This document shows positions 55,006 to 63,668 of a DNA stretch of 64,000 bases, piece after piece. Position 1 is the stretch's first letter; the number at the start of each line of letters is the position of its first letter. The DNA is from CAVORB01 sp963698495 (GTDB lineage Bacteria > Pseudomonadota > Gammaproteobacteria > Chromatiales > Chromatiaceae), in assembly GCA_963698495.1 (NCBI GenBank), contig CAVORB010000032.1:68121-132120 (forward strand), given 5' to 3'. The notes below the pieces were generated by a model. That model ran no database searches. It had not been told where the DNA came from and saw nothing but the letters and a program-made list of their open reading frames with translations. Made by a program: the position numbers and the translations under genes.

Positions 55006-56343
55006 ATGAGACTCACACGCCGCAGCGGGGACCCCGCCCGCTCCCTCGAGGCGTCCCTGCAGTGGACACTGGGGCTGGTGGTGCTTGCCGCGCTCCTCGC
55101 GATGACGCTGGCAGGATTCTGGATCGTCCGTCAGGCCGCGGAGCAATTCGTCGCCGCCCGCCTCGCCCACGACGCTGAGGCCCTGATCGCGGGCTTGCGC
55201 CCGGAGGTCATGGAGATCGGGCGCCCGCTGCCCCCGATCTACGCGCAACCGTTCTCCGGGCACTACTTCAGCGTCCGCTTCGGAGATCGCCAGGTGCTGC
55301 GATCGCGCTCCCTGTGGGACCATGCGTTCGAGATTGCCCCCCTGCCGCCGGGGGAGTCGGTGCTCGCACACCAGGCTGGCCCACGCGACCAGCGGCTGCT
55401 GGTCTGGCGCGCGGGCTACGAAAAGCAAGGGAGTCGCTTCACCGTCGCCATGGCCGAGGACATCGCCCCCCTGGCGCGGGAGCTGGAGCGCCTGCTCGCC
55501 ATGGGGGTGGGGGCCTCGCTCAGCGCGGCGGTGATGCTGCTGCTGCTCCAGCGCTGGATGCTGCGACGGGGGTTCCGACGGGTGGACGCCGTGCGCGCCG
55601 ACATCCAGCGCCTGGAGACTGGCGAGATCGAGCGCCTGAGCGAGGACGTCCCGGCGGAGGTCCAGCCGCTGGTGGCGGAGGTCAACCAGCTCGTCAAGGC
55701 CTGGGGCAGCCATCTAGCGCGCTCGCGCAACGCGCTGGGCAACCTGGCACACGCCCTCAAGTCCCCGCTCAACCTGATCCTTCTTCACCACCCGGATACC
55801 GAAGACGACCCGGTCGCACGGCAGGCCCTGCGCATGCGCGAGCTCATCCAGCGCGAGCTGCGGCGCGCCCGGCTGGCGGGGGATCACTCCCCCGCGCGGC
55901 GCTTCCGGCCGCGGGAGGACATCGACGACCTCGTGTCCGGCATCCGAACGCTCTACGCGGACAAGTCGCTCGACCTGACGGTCGAGATGCGTGCCCCGGA
56001 GCGCCTGGCATTCGACCAGGAGGACATGCTGGAGCTGATCGGAAACCTGCTCGACAACGCCGCGAAGTGGGCCGTCAGACGCGTCCACCTCACGCTGCGC
56101 GCCGACGCCACCCTGCTCGTCCGGGTGGAGGACGACGGGCCGGGCGTGGAGCCGCACACGGCGGAGCGGTTGGCAACGCGGGGTGGCCGCCTGGACGAGC
56201 GCACGCCCGGCCACGGCCTCGGGCTCGCAATCGTCGACGACATCCTGAGGATGCACGGAGGCAGCCTCGCGCTCGGACGCTCGCAACGGCTGGGCGGCTT
56301 CTCGGCGACCGCCGAGCTGCCCATTCCGGGACCGGCCTCCTGA
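55006..56343 (+). CDS. Sensor histidine kinase partner of the PhoP-like regulator
   Basis: A 445-residue membrane kinase. TM1 (about 20-42) and TM2 (about 160-180) flank a periplasmic sensor (45-158). A HAMP-like linker leads to the H-box NLAHALKSPLNL with H249, and the N-box ELIGNLLDNAAKWA and G-box HGLGLAIVDDIL are intact. The 113-base gap from the regulator gene holds no hairpin that would obviously separate them. The periplasmic sensor has no recognisable ligand motif; redox state, metal or the PepSY protein are possible inputs. Confidence 0.92.
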   Translation: MRLTRRSGDPARSLEASLQWTLGLVVLAALLAMTLAGFWIVRQAAEQFVAARLAHDAEALIAGLRPEVMEIGRPLPPIYAQPFSGHYFSVRFGDRQVLRSRSLWDHAFEIAPLPPGESVLAHQAGPRDQRLLVWRAGYEKQGSRFTVAMAEDIAPLARELERLLAMGVGASLSAAVMLLLLQRWMLRRGFRRVDAVRADIQRLETGEIERLSEDVPAEVQPLVAEVNQLVKAWGSHLARSRNALGNLAHALKSPLNLILLHHPDTEDDPVARQALRMRELIQRELRRARLAGDHSPARRFRPREDIDDLVSGIRTLYADKSLDLTVEMRAPERLAFDQEDMLELIGNLLDNAAKWAVRRVHLTLRADATLLVRVEDDGPGVEPHTAERLATRGGRLDERTPGHGLGLAIVDDILRMHGGSLALGRSQRLGGFSATAELPIPGPAS

Positions 56344-56415
56344 ACAGTGGTCCGGAAACCCCCTTTACGCGCCGAATTGGAACCCCGTGCTCGGCTGGAT
56401 AACGCGGGGCCGCCG

Positions 56416-56448
56416 TTCAGCAAACATTCAGTTCCCCCCGCGTATTCT
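56416..56448 (+). promoter_or_regulatory. PhoP-type direct-repeat box and -10 of the glycine-zipper gene
   Basis: TTCAG (56416-56420) and TTCAG (56427-56431), spaced by 11 bases, are followed after 11 bases by TATTCT (56443-56448). The transcript would start about 28 bases before the glycine-zipper ATG. The design matches the site before the cytochrome b561 gene. Confidence 0.55.
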
Positions 56449-56483
56449 GCCCGCCACACCGACAACAAACCGGAGGGGTGGTC

Positions 56484-56786
56484 ATGAAAAAGCGAATCCA
56501 GACGGTAGCGCTAATCCTCGGCTTCCTGTCGACGCCGATCCTTGCCGATGGGCTGAGCACGCGCGCTGCCGTCGGCGGCGGCCTCGGCGGCGCACTGGGC
56601 GCGTTCCTCGGCTCAGAGCTGGGCGGACGCTCGGGCGCAATTCTCGGAGGCGGGCTCGGCGGCGCAGCCGGCTCGGCCATCGCCACCGACGGGTATCGGG
56701 AACGGCGATATTACGAGCGGCGCTATTACAAGCCCCGCAAGCACAAGCACTACTACCGGCACGACCACGACGACTGGGACGATTGA
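56484..56786 (+). CDS. Glycine-zipper envelope protein
   Basis: A 100-residue protein with a signal peptide (1-21), a glycine-zipper membrane hairpin (about 28-66; GGGLGGALGAFLGSELGGRS then ILGGGLGGAAGSAIA) and a basic/aromatic tail (YYERRYYKPRKHKHYYRHD). Glycine-zipper-2TM proteins are small envelope proteins, often stress-induced. GGAGGGG lies 5 bases before the ATG at 56484. A PhoP-type box precedes it, so it may be a target of the neighbouring two-component system. Confidence 0.85.
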   Translation: MKKRIQTVALILGFLSTPILADGLSTRAAVGGGLGGALGAFLGSELGGRSGAILGGGLGGAAGSAIATDGYRERRYYERRYYKPRKHKHYYRHDHDDWDD

Positions 56787-56836
56787 GCGTCGGAGACCCT
56801 TGCACACCGTCGCCCCGGGACGCTCCCCCAGCGGAC

Positions 56837-57781
56837 TCAGGCGCTGGCTGTTCGTCGCATCCGCGCCTCGACCCGGATGGCCTTGAGCAGGTCCGTGTTG
56901 AGAAATCGCGGGTAGAGGCGATACAAGGCCTCGACCTCCATCGCCCGCGCCCGGGCGGCGTGCTCGAGGCGATCGCGCAGATCGTCGCCAAGGCCGGGGA
57001 GCGTAAGAAGATAGGGAGCGCTCCAGTCCAGGTAGTCCCGCACCAGGTCCCGCTGCGCCGGCTCGGGCCAGGTCTCCCGTAGCAAAAGGCGCGGGAAGGT
57101 GTCTGCGGTCAGCCGCCGCGGCTCCCACCCCTCCGGTACCGATTCCGGCTGCACCGCGACACCGCAACCGTCGGCCTCCCGCTCGAACCAACCGCTTCTG
57201 GCCGGGCGGCCCGCGCTTTCGCGCACGACCCGCTCCAGCAGGGACGCGTGGTGCCGGGGGTCATGTCCGTCGTGCACGGGTATCCCACGCTGCAACAGGC
57301 GCTCGGATCGGAACCCGTGATCGGAGCGCGCGGTGGCGGCCCAAGGCTCGCTGCGCGTGCGGGTACCAAGGGGTTCCTGGGTCGTGGACGCGACCAGAGC
57401 GAACGGCAGCCCCTCTGCATCCAGCAGCCAGAGCTCAAAGCGGTCCGCACGGGGGAAGGGAAGACCCTCGATACACTGCGGCAGGGCAGTCGTCAGCGCC
57501 GAGGATGCGCCGAGCAGGAGGTCGAGGTCCAGGATGGGACTCACCGGTACCCGCCGCAGCCCGCTGGTCTTCGACCAGGCCCCGAAACGGAAGTAGCGCA
57601 TCACCGACTCGGCCCGGTTCGGACTGCGCCAGGTATGCTCCGGCTGGGCGCAAAGGACCTGGATTTCCCACCGCTCGCCGTCTGCGCTGAGCGCCCGGGC
57701 CGGCCCCAGCTCGACCACTTGCAGCACCCCCTGAAAGGGGTTCAGCCGCAGCACCCCGTAGCAGCGAGGCGTGGCGCTCAC
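56837..57781 (-). CDS. Unrecognised protein, third downstream gene of the litR-led operon
   Basis: A 314-residue protein starting at GTG 57781 inside the stop of the 64-residue gene (GTGA overlap). It begins MSATPRCYGVLRLNPFQGVL and has no signal peptide, membrane segment or nucleotide-binding motif. YLDWSAPYLLTLPGLGDDLR and VEALYRLYPRFLNTDLLKAI in the C-terminal third suggest a helical domain. I do not recognise a family. Tight coupling to the two preceding genes implies a shared function. Confidence 0.75.
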   Translation of the reverse strand: MSATPRCYGVLRLNPFQGVLQVVELGPARALSADGERWEIQVLCAQPEHTWRSPNRAESVMRYFRFGAWSKTSGLRRVPVSPILDLDLLLGASSALTTALPQCIEGLPFPRADRFELWLLDAEGLPFALVASTTQEPLGTRTRSEPWAATARSDHGFRSERLLQRGIPVHDGHDPRHHASLLERVVRESAGRPARSGWFEREADGCGVAVQPESVPEGWEPRRLTADTFPRLLLRETWPEPAQRDLVRDYLDWSAPYLLTLPGLGDDLRDRLEHAARARAMEVEALYRLYPRFLNTDLLKAIRVEARMRRTASA

Positions 57782-57972
57782 CCGCCCGCCCGTTCCAGCT
57801 TGGCGCGCAGGCGCTCCGCGAGGGAATAAGTAGGGTCTTGCAGCTCGGGGGCCAGCATTTCCATGTGATACTCCAGGTCGTCCAGGGCGCGCTCGATGTC
57901 CCGGCGATCGGTCATGCCGTCGATGCGTCCGGCGAGTTCCTGTATGAAGGCGAAGGGATCCACACCGTTCAT
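57778..57972 (-). CDS. Small unrecognised protein (64 residues)
   Basis: It starts MNGVDPFAFIQELAGRID at 57972, where its ATG overlaps the stop of the FKBP-methyltransferase gene (ATGA), and it ends four bases into the 314-residue gene. The composition is acidic and helical (DIERALDDLEYHMEMLAPEL), with no Cys or membrane segment. The double overlap supports it being a real gene; the function is unknown. Confidence 0.7.
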   Translation of the reverse strand: MNGVDPFAFIQELAGRIDGMTDRRDIERALDDLEYHMEMLAPELQDPTYSLAERLRAKLERAGG

Positions 57973-59240
57973 TTGGCCCGGTCGCCCCACACGGCGTAAA
58001 CCGGATCCGAGTGCGCCAGCCGGTCCGCGTACTTGTCCCCGGGCGGGCGCGGAAGACCGCGCAGGGACCAGGTTTCCAGGCCCGCGAAACCACCCGCCAG
58101 CAGGAAATACTCGAGCACCAGACCGACGCGCTCGAACTCATGGACATCCTGCCAGACCTTCACCACCTTCGGTGGGAACCAGCGGTTGGAGAAGGTCACC
58201 ACGAAGCGACCGCCAGGTCGGAGCACCCGTCGCACCTCGTTGAAGACCTCGACCGGCTTGGTCAGGTACTCGACCGAGACGGTGCAGACCACGGCGTCGA
58301 AGGTCTGATCCGGGAACGGCAGCCGCGGGTCCAGGTTCAAGTCCTGCACCACGCGCTCCGAAAGCAGGCCGTTCGCGGCGAGCTCCTGCTTGTTCATGCC
58401 CAGCCCCGTGACCTGAGCGGGCGCAAGGTCCGAGGGGAGATGCGACGTCCAGCTGGTCATCAGGTCGAGGATGCGCACCCCCTTGGGCAGGAGCCGTCCG
58501 TACAGACCCACGATTTGGCTCAGCGCCGCGGCGTCGAGGTGGTGGACCATGCGCGGCTTCTGGTAGAAGACCTCGTCCGGGGAAGGGTCGAGACGCGCGA
58601 AGGGGATCTCGGACCAGAAATCCGAGGCCTTACCGCGCCACCTGGCCTGCATACCGGGACCGTTTTGCGTGAGCATCTCCGCGATATCCTGACAGGCCCC
58701 TCCGTGCTCCTCACGCCCCGCCCGGAAATCGAGGATGCGCGCCTCGAGGCTCAGTGCCCGGCCCGCGAGCGGATGATTCAGATCCACGGTCAGGCCGTCG
58801 GCATCGACCTCGCCAACCCGGAGGGCGGTCAGGTCCTCGGGGAAGATCCCCTTGAAACCCCCGATGAAGCTCTTGGGGTAGAAGCGTCCGGCACGGGGTT
58901 CGACGTAGTACTTGCGCAGGTTTCGGTTGAACGCCCGGGAAGGAAGACGCAGGCACTGGTCCTGCCGGTAATCCGGCAGCAGTTCGCCGGGAGGGAGGTC
59001 GCCCGCCGCAACATGGCCCCTGGGCTTATCCATCAGACCGGATTGGATCGCCGGCGGCAGGACATCGCGCCACAGGTTCAGCTTGTCGACCACCAGGCAA
59101 TCGGTATGGCGGGCGGCCTCGCTCGCCCAGCCCAGGGTGAAGGACATGGACGCCATGGCGTGACCATGGGTGCGATCCGGCTTCTCGCCGGCGTTGGTGG
59201 CCTCTCCTTCCGGGTACAGATCGAGCATCGGATCGCTCAT
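57969..59240 (-). CDS. FKBP-like peptidyl-prolyl isomerase fused to a SAM methyltransferase
   Basis: A 423-residue fusion. Residues 45-170 resemble the SlyD-type FKBP fold, ending with VDLNHPLAGRALSLEARILD, the hallmark NHPLAG flap. Residues 225-365 are a class I methyltransferase (VRILDLMTSWTSHLP as motif I, FDAVVCTVSVEYLTKP as motif IV, RRVLRPGGRFVVTFSNRW). Its motif I is a degenerate version of the usual GxGxG. The start MSDPMLDLYP at 59240 has GGGAGGAG 7 bases upstream. It lies 53 bases after litR and may be controlled by it. Confidence 0.85.
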   Translation of the reverse strand: MSDPMLDLYPEGEATNAGEKPDRTHGHAMASMSFTLGWASEAARHTDCLVVDKLNLWRDVLPPAIQSGLMDKPRGHVAAGDLPPGELLPDYRQDQCLRLPSRAFNRNLRKYYVEPRAGRFYPKSFIGGFKGIFPEDLTALRVGEVDADGLTVDLNHPLAGRALSLEARILDFRAGREEHGGACQDIAEMLTQNGPGMQARWRGKASDFWSEIPFARLDPSPDEVFYQKPRMVHHLDAAALSQIVGLYGRLLPKGVRILDLMTSWTSHLPSDLAPAQVTGLGMNKQELAANGLLSERVVQDLNLDPRLPFPDQTFDAVVCTVSVEYLTKPVEVFNEVRRVLRPGGRFVVTFSNRWFPPKVVKVWQDVHEFERVGLVLEYFLLAGGFAGLETWSLRGLPRPPGDKYADRLAHSDPVYAVWGDRAK

Positions 59241-59293
59241 CTGGCGCTCCTCCCGAATTGGTCGATCGAACAGGCGTGGACAGCGCCGGCACC

Positions 59294-60160
59294 TCACAGA
59301 GACTGCAGAGACTTCTCCACCACGGACTGGGGCAGCCGCCGCAGGCGGTGGGCGCCCTCGCCACCGACCCAGACGGTCACCCCGGGGGGCAATCGTTCGG
59401 CCAGCTCCTTGATGTGCGCCCGAACCGCGCCGCGGGGGTAACCTGCGCTGAAAGAGATCGCGACGGTGTCAACGCCCTGCCTCCCGGCCACGGCCGTGAT
59501 CTGGTCCATCGGTACTTCCGCTCCCAGATTCAAGGTCGCGGTATCTGCGCACCAGAGCAGCGCCTCGACCATCAACAGTCCCAGCGAATGGGGTTCGCCG
59601 GGCAAGGTGGCAAGCACCACGGACGGCTTGCCGTGCGGTCTGCCCAGCCGGTTCATGGCGACGTCCATGAAACCCACGAGATGCCGCGTCAGGAGATGCT
59701 CCTGATAAATCTCCAGGCTCCCGCCGGCCCACCTCTCCCCGACCGTTCGCACCAAGGGGGCGAAGGTACCGAGGACGAATGCCCGCATCCCGTCTCTCGC
59801 AAGCCGCTGGTCGAGCTCCTGGCTGAGCGCGCTCAGCTCGGCGTCCGCGGCCAGCCCGATCAGCTCCTCGATGCCCTCCTCTTCCGCCGCGACCGGCGAA
59901 GACGTAGCCGGAAGAGACTGGGCAAGGTCGTTGAGCTGCTCCTCGCTCAGGGGAACCAGGCGTCCAGGACGCAGGCCCTGATCGATCAGGCGCCGGATGA
60001 GCTGCAAGCGGCGGATCTCGTCGGCCCGGTAGACACGCTCGCCTTTGCTGTTGCGTTCCGGAGACGGGAAGCCGTAGCGGCGTTCCCAGACGCGCAGGGT
60101 GTCGCGCCCGATTCCGGTATCCCGTTCCACGACGCTGATTGGGAAGCGTGACTCTTGCAC
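59294..60160 (-). CDS. MerR-family B12-binding photoreceptor-type regulator (LitR/CarH-like)
   Basis: A 288-residue regulator. The N-terminal MerR helix-turn-helix (1-70) begins ISVVERDTGIGRDTLRVWER. Residues 95-175 form the helical cap with W144 followed nine residues later by E154-H155, the WxxxxxxxxxEH motif used by CarH to bind adenosylcobalamin. The Rossmann-like B12-binding domain (178-285) has EPHSLG at 189-194, the ExHxxG counterpart of DxHxxG. Members repress in the dark and are released by light. It heads a reverse operon and is preceded by a perfect palindrome. Confidence 0.9.
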   Translation of the reverse strand: MQESRFPISVVERDTGIGRDTLRVWERRYGFPSPERNSKGERVYRADEIRRLQLIRRLIDQGLRPGRLVPLSEEQLNDLAQSLPATSSPVAAEEEGIEELIGLAADAELSALSQELDQRLARDGMRAFVLGTFAPLVRTVGERWAGGSLEIYQEHLLTRHLVGFMDVAMNRLGRPHGKPSVVLATLPGEPHSLGLLMVEALLWCADTATLNLGAEVPMDQITAVAGRQGVDTVAISFSAGYPRGAVRAHIKELAERLPPGVTVWVGGEGAHRLRRLPQSVVEKSLQSL

Positions 60161-60199
60161 TGGCGTCCCCGACGTTCAGAAGCAGTTCAGTTTCCGCGA

Positions 60200-60227
60200 A
60201 TTGTAGATCCTTTTTGTCCTAGACAAA
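60200..60227 (-). promoter_or_regulatory. Putative litR promoter with operator palindrome
   Basis: TTTGTC (60213-60218), CTA and GACAAA (60222-60227) form a perfect 6+3+6 palindrome, 50 bases upstream of the litR start. On the reverse strand TACAAT at 60200-60205 reads as a -10, so the palindrome covers the spacer and -35 region. MerR-class regulators bind such dyads, so autoregulation is likely. Confidence 0.55.
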
Positions 60228-61000
60228 TAAATTTCGCCGCCTAACTTTCGAAACAGGGACGAACGACAAGGCCCCTGAACTTCCCAAACCGACAGAGAGG
60301 CTTGAATCGAGACGAGCGACTTCGAGATGCAGATGCCGCGTACTCAGCCGTTCTACGACCGCGAAATGCAAGCGATCCGGTCCCGCCAGATAGGCATTCT
60401 GGCGCCCACCCCCGTCGCCGACCGCAACGTCCTCATTGCGGACATCCTCTGTCAGTGGAACCCCAGAAGGACCACGACCCACTGCGGACCTGAAGCGATT
60501 GCTTATGGAGGGTGTCAGGAGTGTTTACACCGTCCCGAGCAGCGGGGGCCAGAAACGGCTGTTCCCGACCCACTGGGGACGGTCGGGCATCAACCCGCAA
60601 GGTCCGCAATGTGGCGGAAACGGTCGCTGACGCCGCCTTGCCCAGCTGGCGCAATCGGCCAAAAGCAGACCTCAACCTCACCGGCTTTGTCTTTTGGGAC
60701 AGAGCAAGAACGGACGTCAGTCTTACGCGAGCATCGCGTGCTCCCACGCCCCGAGAGTAGCAAGGCAGCAAACTAAAGCGCTACGATGATCGGGAAGCCG
60801 ACTCGTTCATGCTCCCGTGTCAATCGAGCTAGACTAGATCTGTCGCTACTCGCTCCCGCACAATGCGGGGGCGATGCATCGCGGGCCTCGACCCGCGCAA
60901 ATCGTCAAGAATAGTGCGCCGCGTGGGCTTCGCCGGGCACGTCGTCCATGCATTTTCCTCCCTTCTCGCGATGCCCAGAGACGCGACCAGAGAACCGCGA
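60228..61000. other. Long gap without a recognisable gene
   Basis: About 770 bases. Several open frames of 60-150 codons cross it on both strands, but they are Arg/Pro/Ser-rich, overlap one another and show no family resemblance. A hairpin CCCGCA/TGCGGG (60855-60869) is followed by the 12-base palindrome GCGATGCATCGC (60871-60882), both upstream of the hybrid kinase. A decayed gene cannot be excluded. Confidence 0.4.
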
Positions 61001-63668
61001 ATGAGTACTTCACCCATCAGCGAACGCAACGTCCACGAAGAGCACTTCCGCCGACTTTTTGAGGAAGCGCCGCTTCCTTATCAGTCGCTGGACGCTGAAG
61101 GCCGACTGTTGGAGGTCAACGAGGAGTGGGAGAAGCTTCTGGGGCACAGACGCGAGCAGGTACTCGGTCGCTTCTTCGGGGAATTCCTAGCCCCTGGACA
61201 GGAGAAATCGCTGAACCGATCGTTCCGGGCGTTTCTGGTAAACGGAACAACGGAAGGCGTCTTTTTGACGCTAGTGTCCAAGGACGGAAGCCAAAAGCTC
61301 GTGGAAATCGAGGGGCGCATCGCCCTGGACGGTCGAGGCGAGTTCCTGCGCACGCACTGCATCCTTTTCGACATCACCGAACGCAAGCGGATGGAAAGCG
61401 CTCTGCGCGAGAGCGAGGAAAAATACCGCCTTGCGATGGAGGTGACGCACGATGGATTGTGGGATTGGAACATCAGACGGGCCACGCGGAGTACAGTGGG
61501 GCGTGGAGCCGCATTCTCGGTGAGAACAAGTCGTTCAGAATAAGTACTCGACGTGGGAAGACCGGATCCATCCAGACGACAAGCCACGTGTACTGGCTTC
61601 ACTGGAGGTCCACTTGCAAGGCGGCGGATCCCCATGGCAGGAGGAGCACCGCCTCCGCCACGCTGACGGCAGCTGGATCTGGGTTCTGGGCCGCGGTCAG
61701 ATCGTAGATCGCGATCAAAGCGGCAGACCGGCGCGAATGGTCGGCACCATGACCAATATTCACAAGCGAAAGCTTGCAGAAGTCGCGCTGAGCGAGAGCG
61801 AACAGAGGTATCGTCTCCTGTTCGACAGCGCCGAGGAACTGATATCCGTCTTCGACCGCCATGGGGTGTGTCACCTGATGAATCGACGCGCGGCCGAATT
61901 TTTCCAGTGTGAGGCGGAGGAACTGGTAGAGAAATCATTCTCAGAGTTACATCTCGCGGACGGGGAGGAATACACAAGGCGAGTTCGCGAAGTGATCGAT
62001 ACAGGCATGTCCCAACGGTATGAAGACGAGGTCGGCTTTCCTGCTGGGAAACGCTGGCTTCACTCGCGCGTCTATCCGATAGCGTCTGCGGATGGAGACA
62101 TCGATACTGCCCTCATCATCTCCAGAGATATCACGGAGAGGCGAGCAATAGAGCAAGCTCTCCTTGAGAATGAAGAGAAGCTCAAGACATTGATTAATGC
62201 CGCGACTGAGGATGTCGTGGTTCTGCTCAATGCTGATCTTGAGATGGAGATCGTCAACGAGCGGGCAGCACTGGGATTCGGAAGGCCAGTGGAGCAACTC
62301 ATCGGGCACCCTCTTGGGGAGTTCATGCCACCAGAGATCGCCGCAAGCCGCAGGGATTACGCCCGACGGGTCATGGAATCCGGTCGCAGCGCGCGTTTCG
62401 AGGATCAGAGGGCGGGGCGCTGGTATGACAACAATATGTGTCCGGTGTTTGACAGCCGGGGGAAGGTGCAAGCCGTCGCCGTCTTCGCCCGTGACATCAC
62501 CGAACGAAGAGCCATGGAAGAGAAGCTCGCTCAGGCTAAGGAAGCTGCAGAAGCAGCTAGCATCGCGAAATCCCGCTTTCTGGCGGCCGCCAACCACGAT
62601 CTGAGACAACCGCTACAGGCGCTCCGACTTCTGATGGAAGCGCTATCTCTCCATCCCCTGGAATCTTCTGCCAGCGAACTGTTGCTGGATATGAGCGGTG
62701 CCTTGAAATCGATGGAGGGGTTGCTGAATGCGCTGCTGGATAGCAGCAAACTGGAAGCTGGCAGTTTCCAGCCGAGAAAACGGAAGTTTCATATTGTTCC
62801 GTTTCTCCACCATTTGAGAAATCAGTTTAAAGCGACGGCACAGGACGCGCAGAAGCGGATTCGGGTAGTGCCAAGCGACGCGGTTTTATTCACGGACCCC
62901 GCTTTGCTTGGGCGAATATTGCAGAATTTCGTGTCAAATGCACTGCGTCACGCCCGTGGTCCGGACATCCTTATAGGCTGTCGTCGCTCTGGGCAGGGTA
63001 GACGCATCGAGGTCTGGGATGACGGACCGGGCATTCCACAGGGTGAGCAGCAGAAGATTTTTGACGAGTTCTACCAGCTGGGAAACCCAGCCCGGAATGC
63101 AGAGCAAGGCTTGGGCCTTGGGCTCAGCATCGCCAAACGGATGGCCGACCTACTGAATTGTAGAATCGGTGTGCGCTCAGCGATCGGCAAGGGATCGGTG
63201 TTTTTTGTCGAAGTGCCGTTCTCTGAAGCGAGTGACGAAGTCCTACAGCCCGTTTCTTCCGTTCGGCTTAAGGGAAATGGCGGCGGCAACTCGATACTCG
63301 TGGTGGACGATGACCGTCTGGTTCTGTCCGCGACAGAAAAGCTGCTTCGCACAATTGGGTTTGAGGTCATCTCTGCAGCAACGGCGGAGGAAGCCATACG
63401 CCTGGCCAAGGAGAGGGGAAAGGGTCTGCGCTTGGCCCTCCTGGATTACCGTTTGCCAAACGGGTGGGATGGGATCCGTCTTGCGCACCGGCTTGGGTCA
63501 GAGCTCAACCGGCAATTGCCTGTAATTTTAATTACAGGCGACACTGCCGTCACTCGCTTGCGAGAAGTCAAGTTGAGCGAGCTTCCGGTCTTGCACAAGC
63601 CGATCAACATTGGCGAACTCCGTGGACTCATCGAAAAGGTAGCTCCGCGCAACGTCGCCGATCACTAG
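61001..63668 (+). pseudogene. Multi-PAS hybrid histidine kinase with receiver domain, interrupted by two frameshifts
   Basis: The composite product is about 889 residues: four PAS domains (about 10-150, 155-275, 280-390, 395-515), a HisKA domain with H-box AAANHDLRQPLQALRL, an HATPase_c domain (VSNALRHARG; EVWDDGPGIPQ; GLGLGLSIAKRMADLL) and a C-terminal receiver (VVDDDRLVL, LLDYRLPNGWDG, LHKPI). The frame breaks near 61474 (after WDWNI) and again near 61524 (after AWSRILGE). Inserting one base at each point restores a continuous second PAS domain. No transmembrane segment is visible, so it would be cytosolic. Its GC content is lower than that of neighbours. Confidence 0.8.

Noticed and set aside
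60327..60776. Possible 149-residue gene between litR and the hybrid kinase
   Set aside because: No ribosome binding site, no recognisable domain, Pro/Arg/Ser-rich, and several competing frames of similar quality overlap it.
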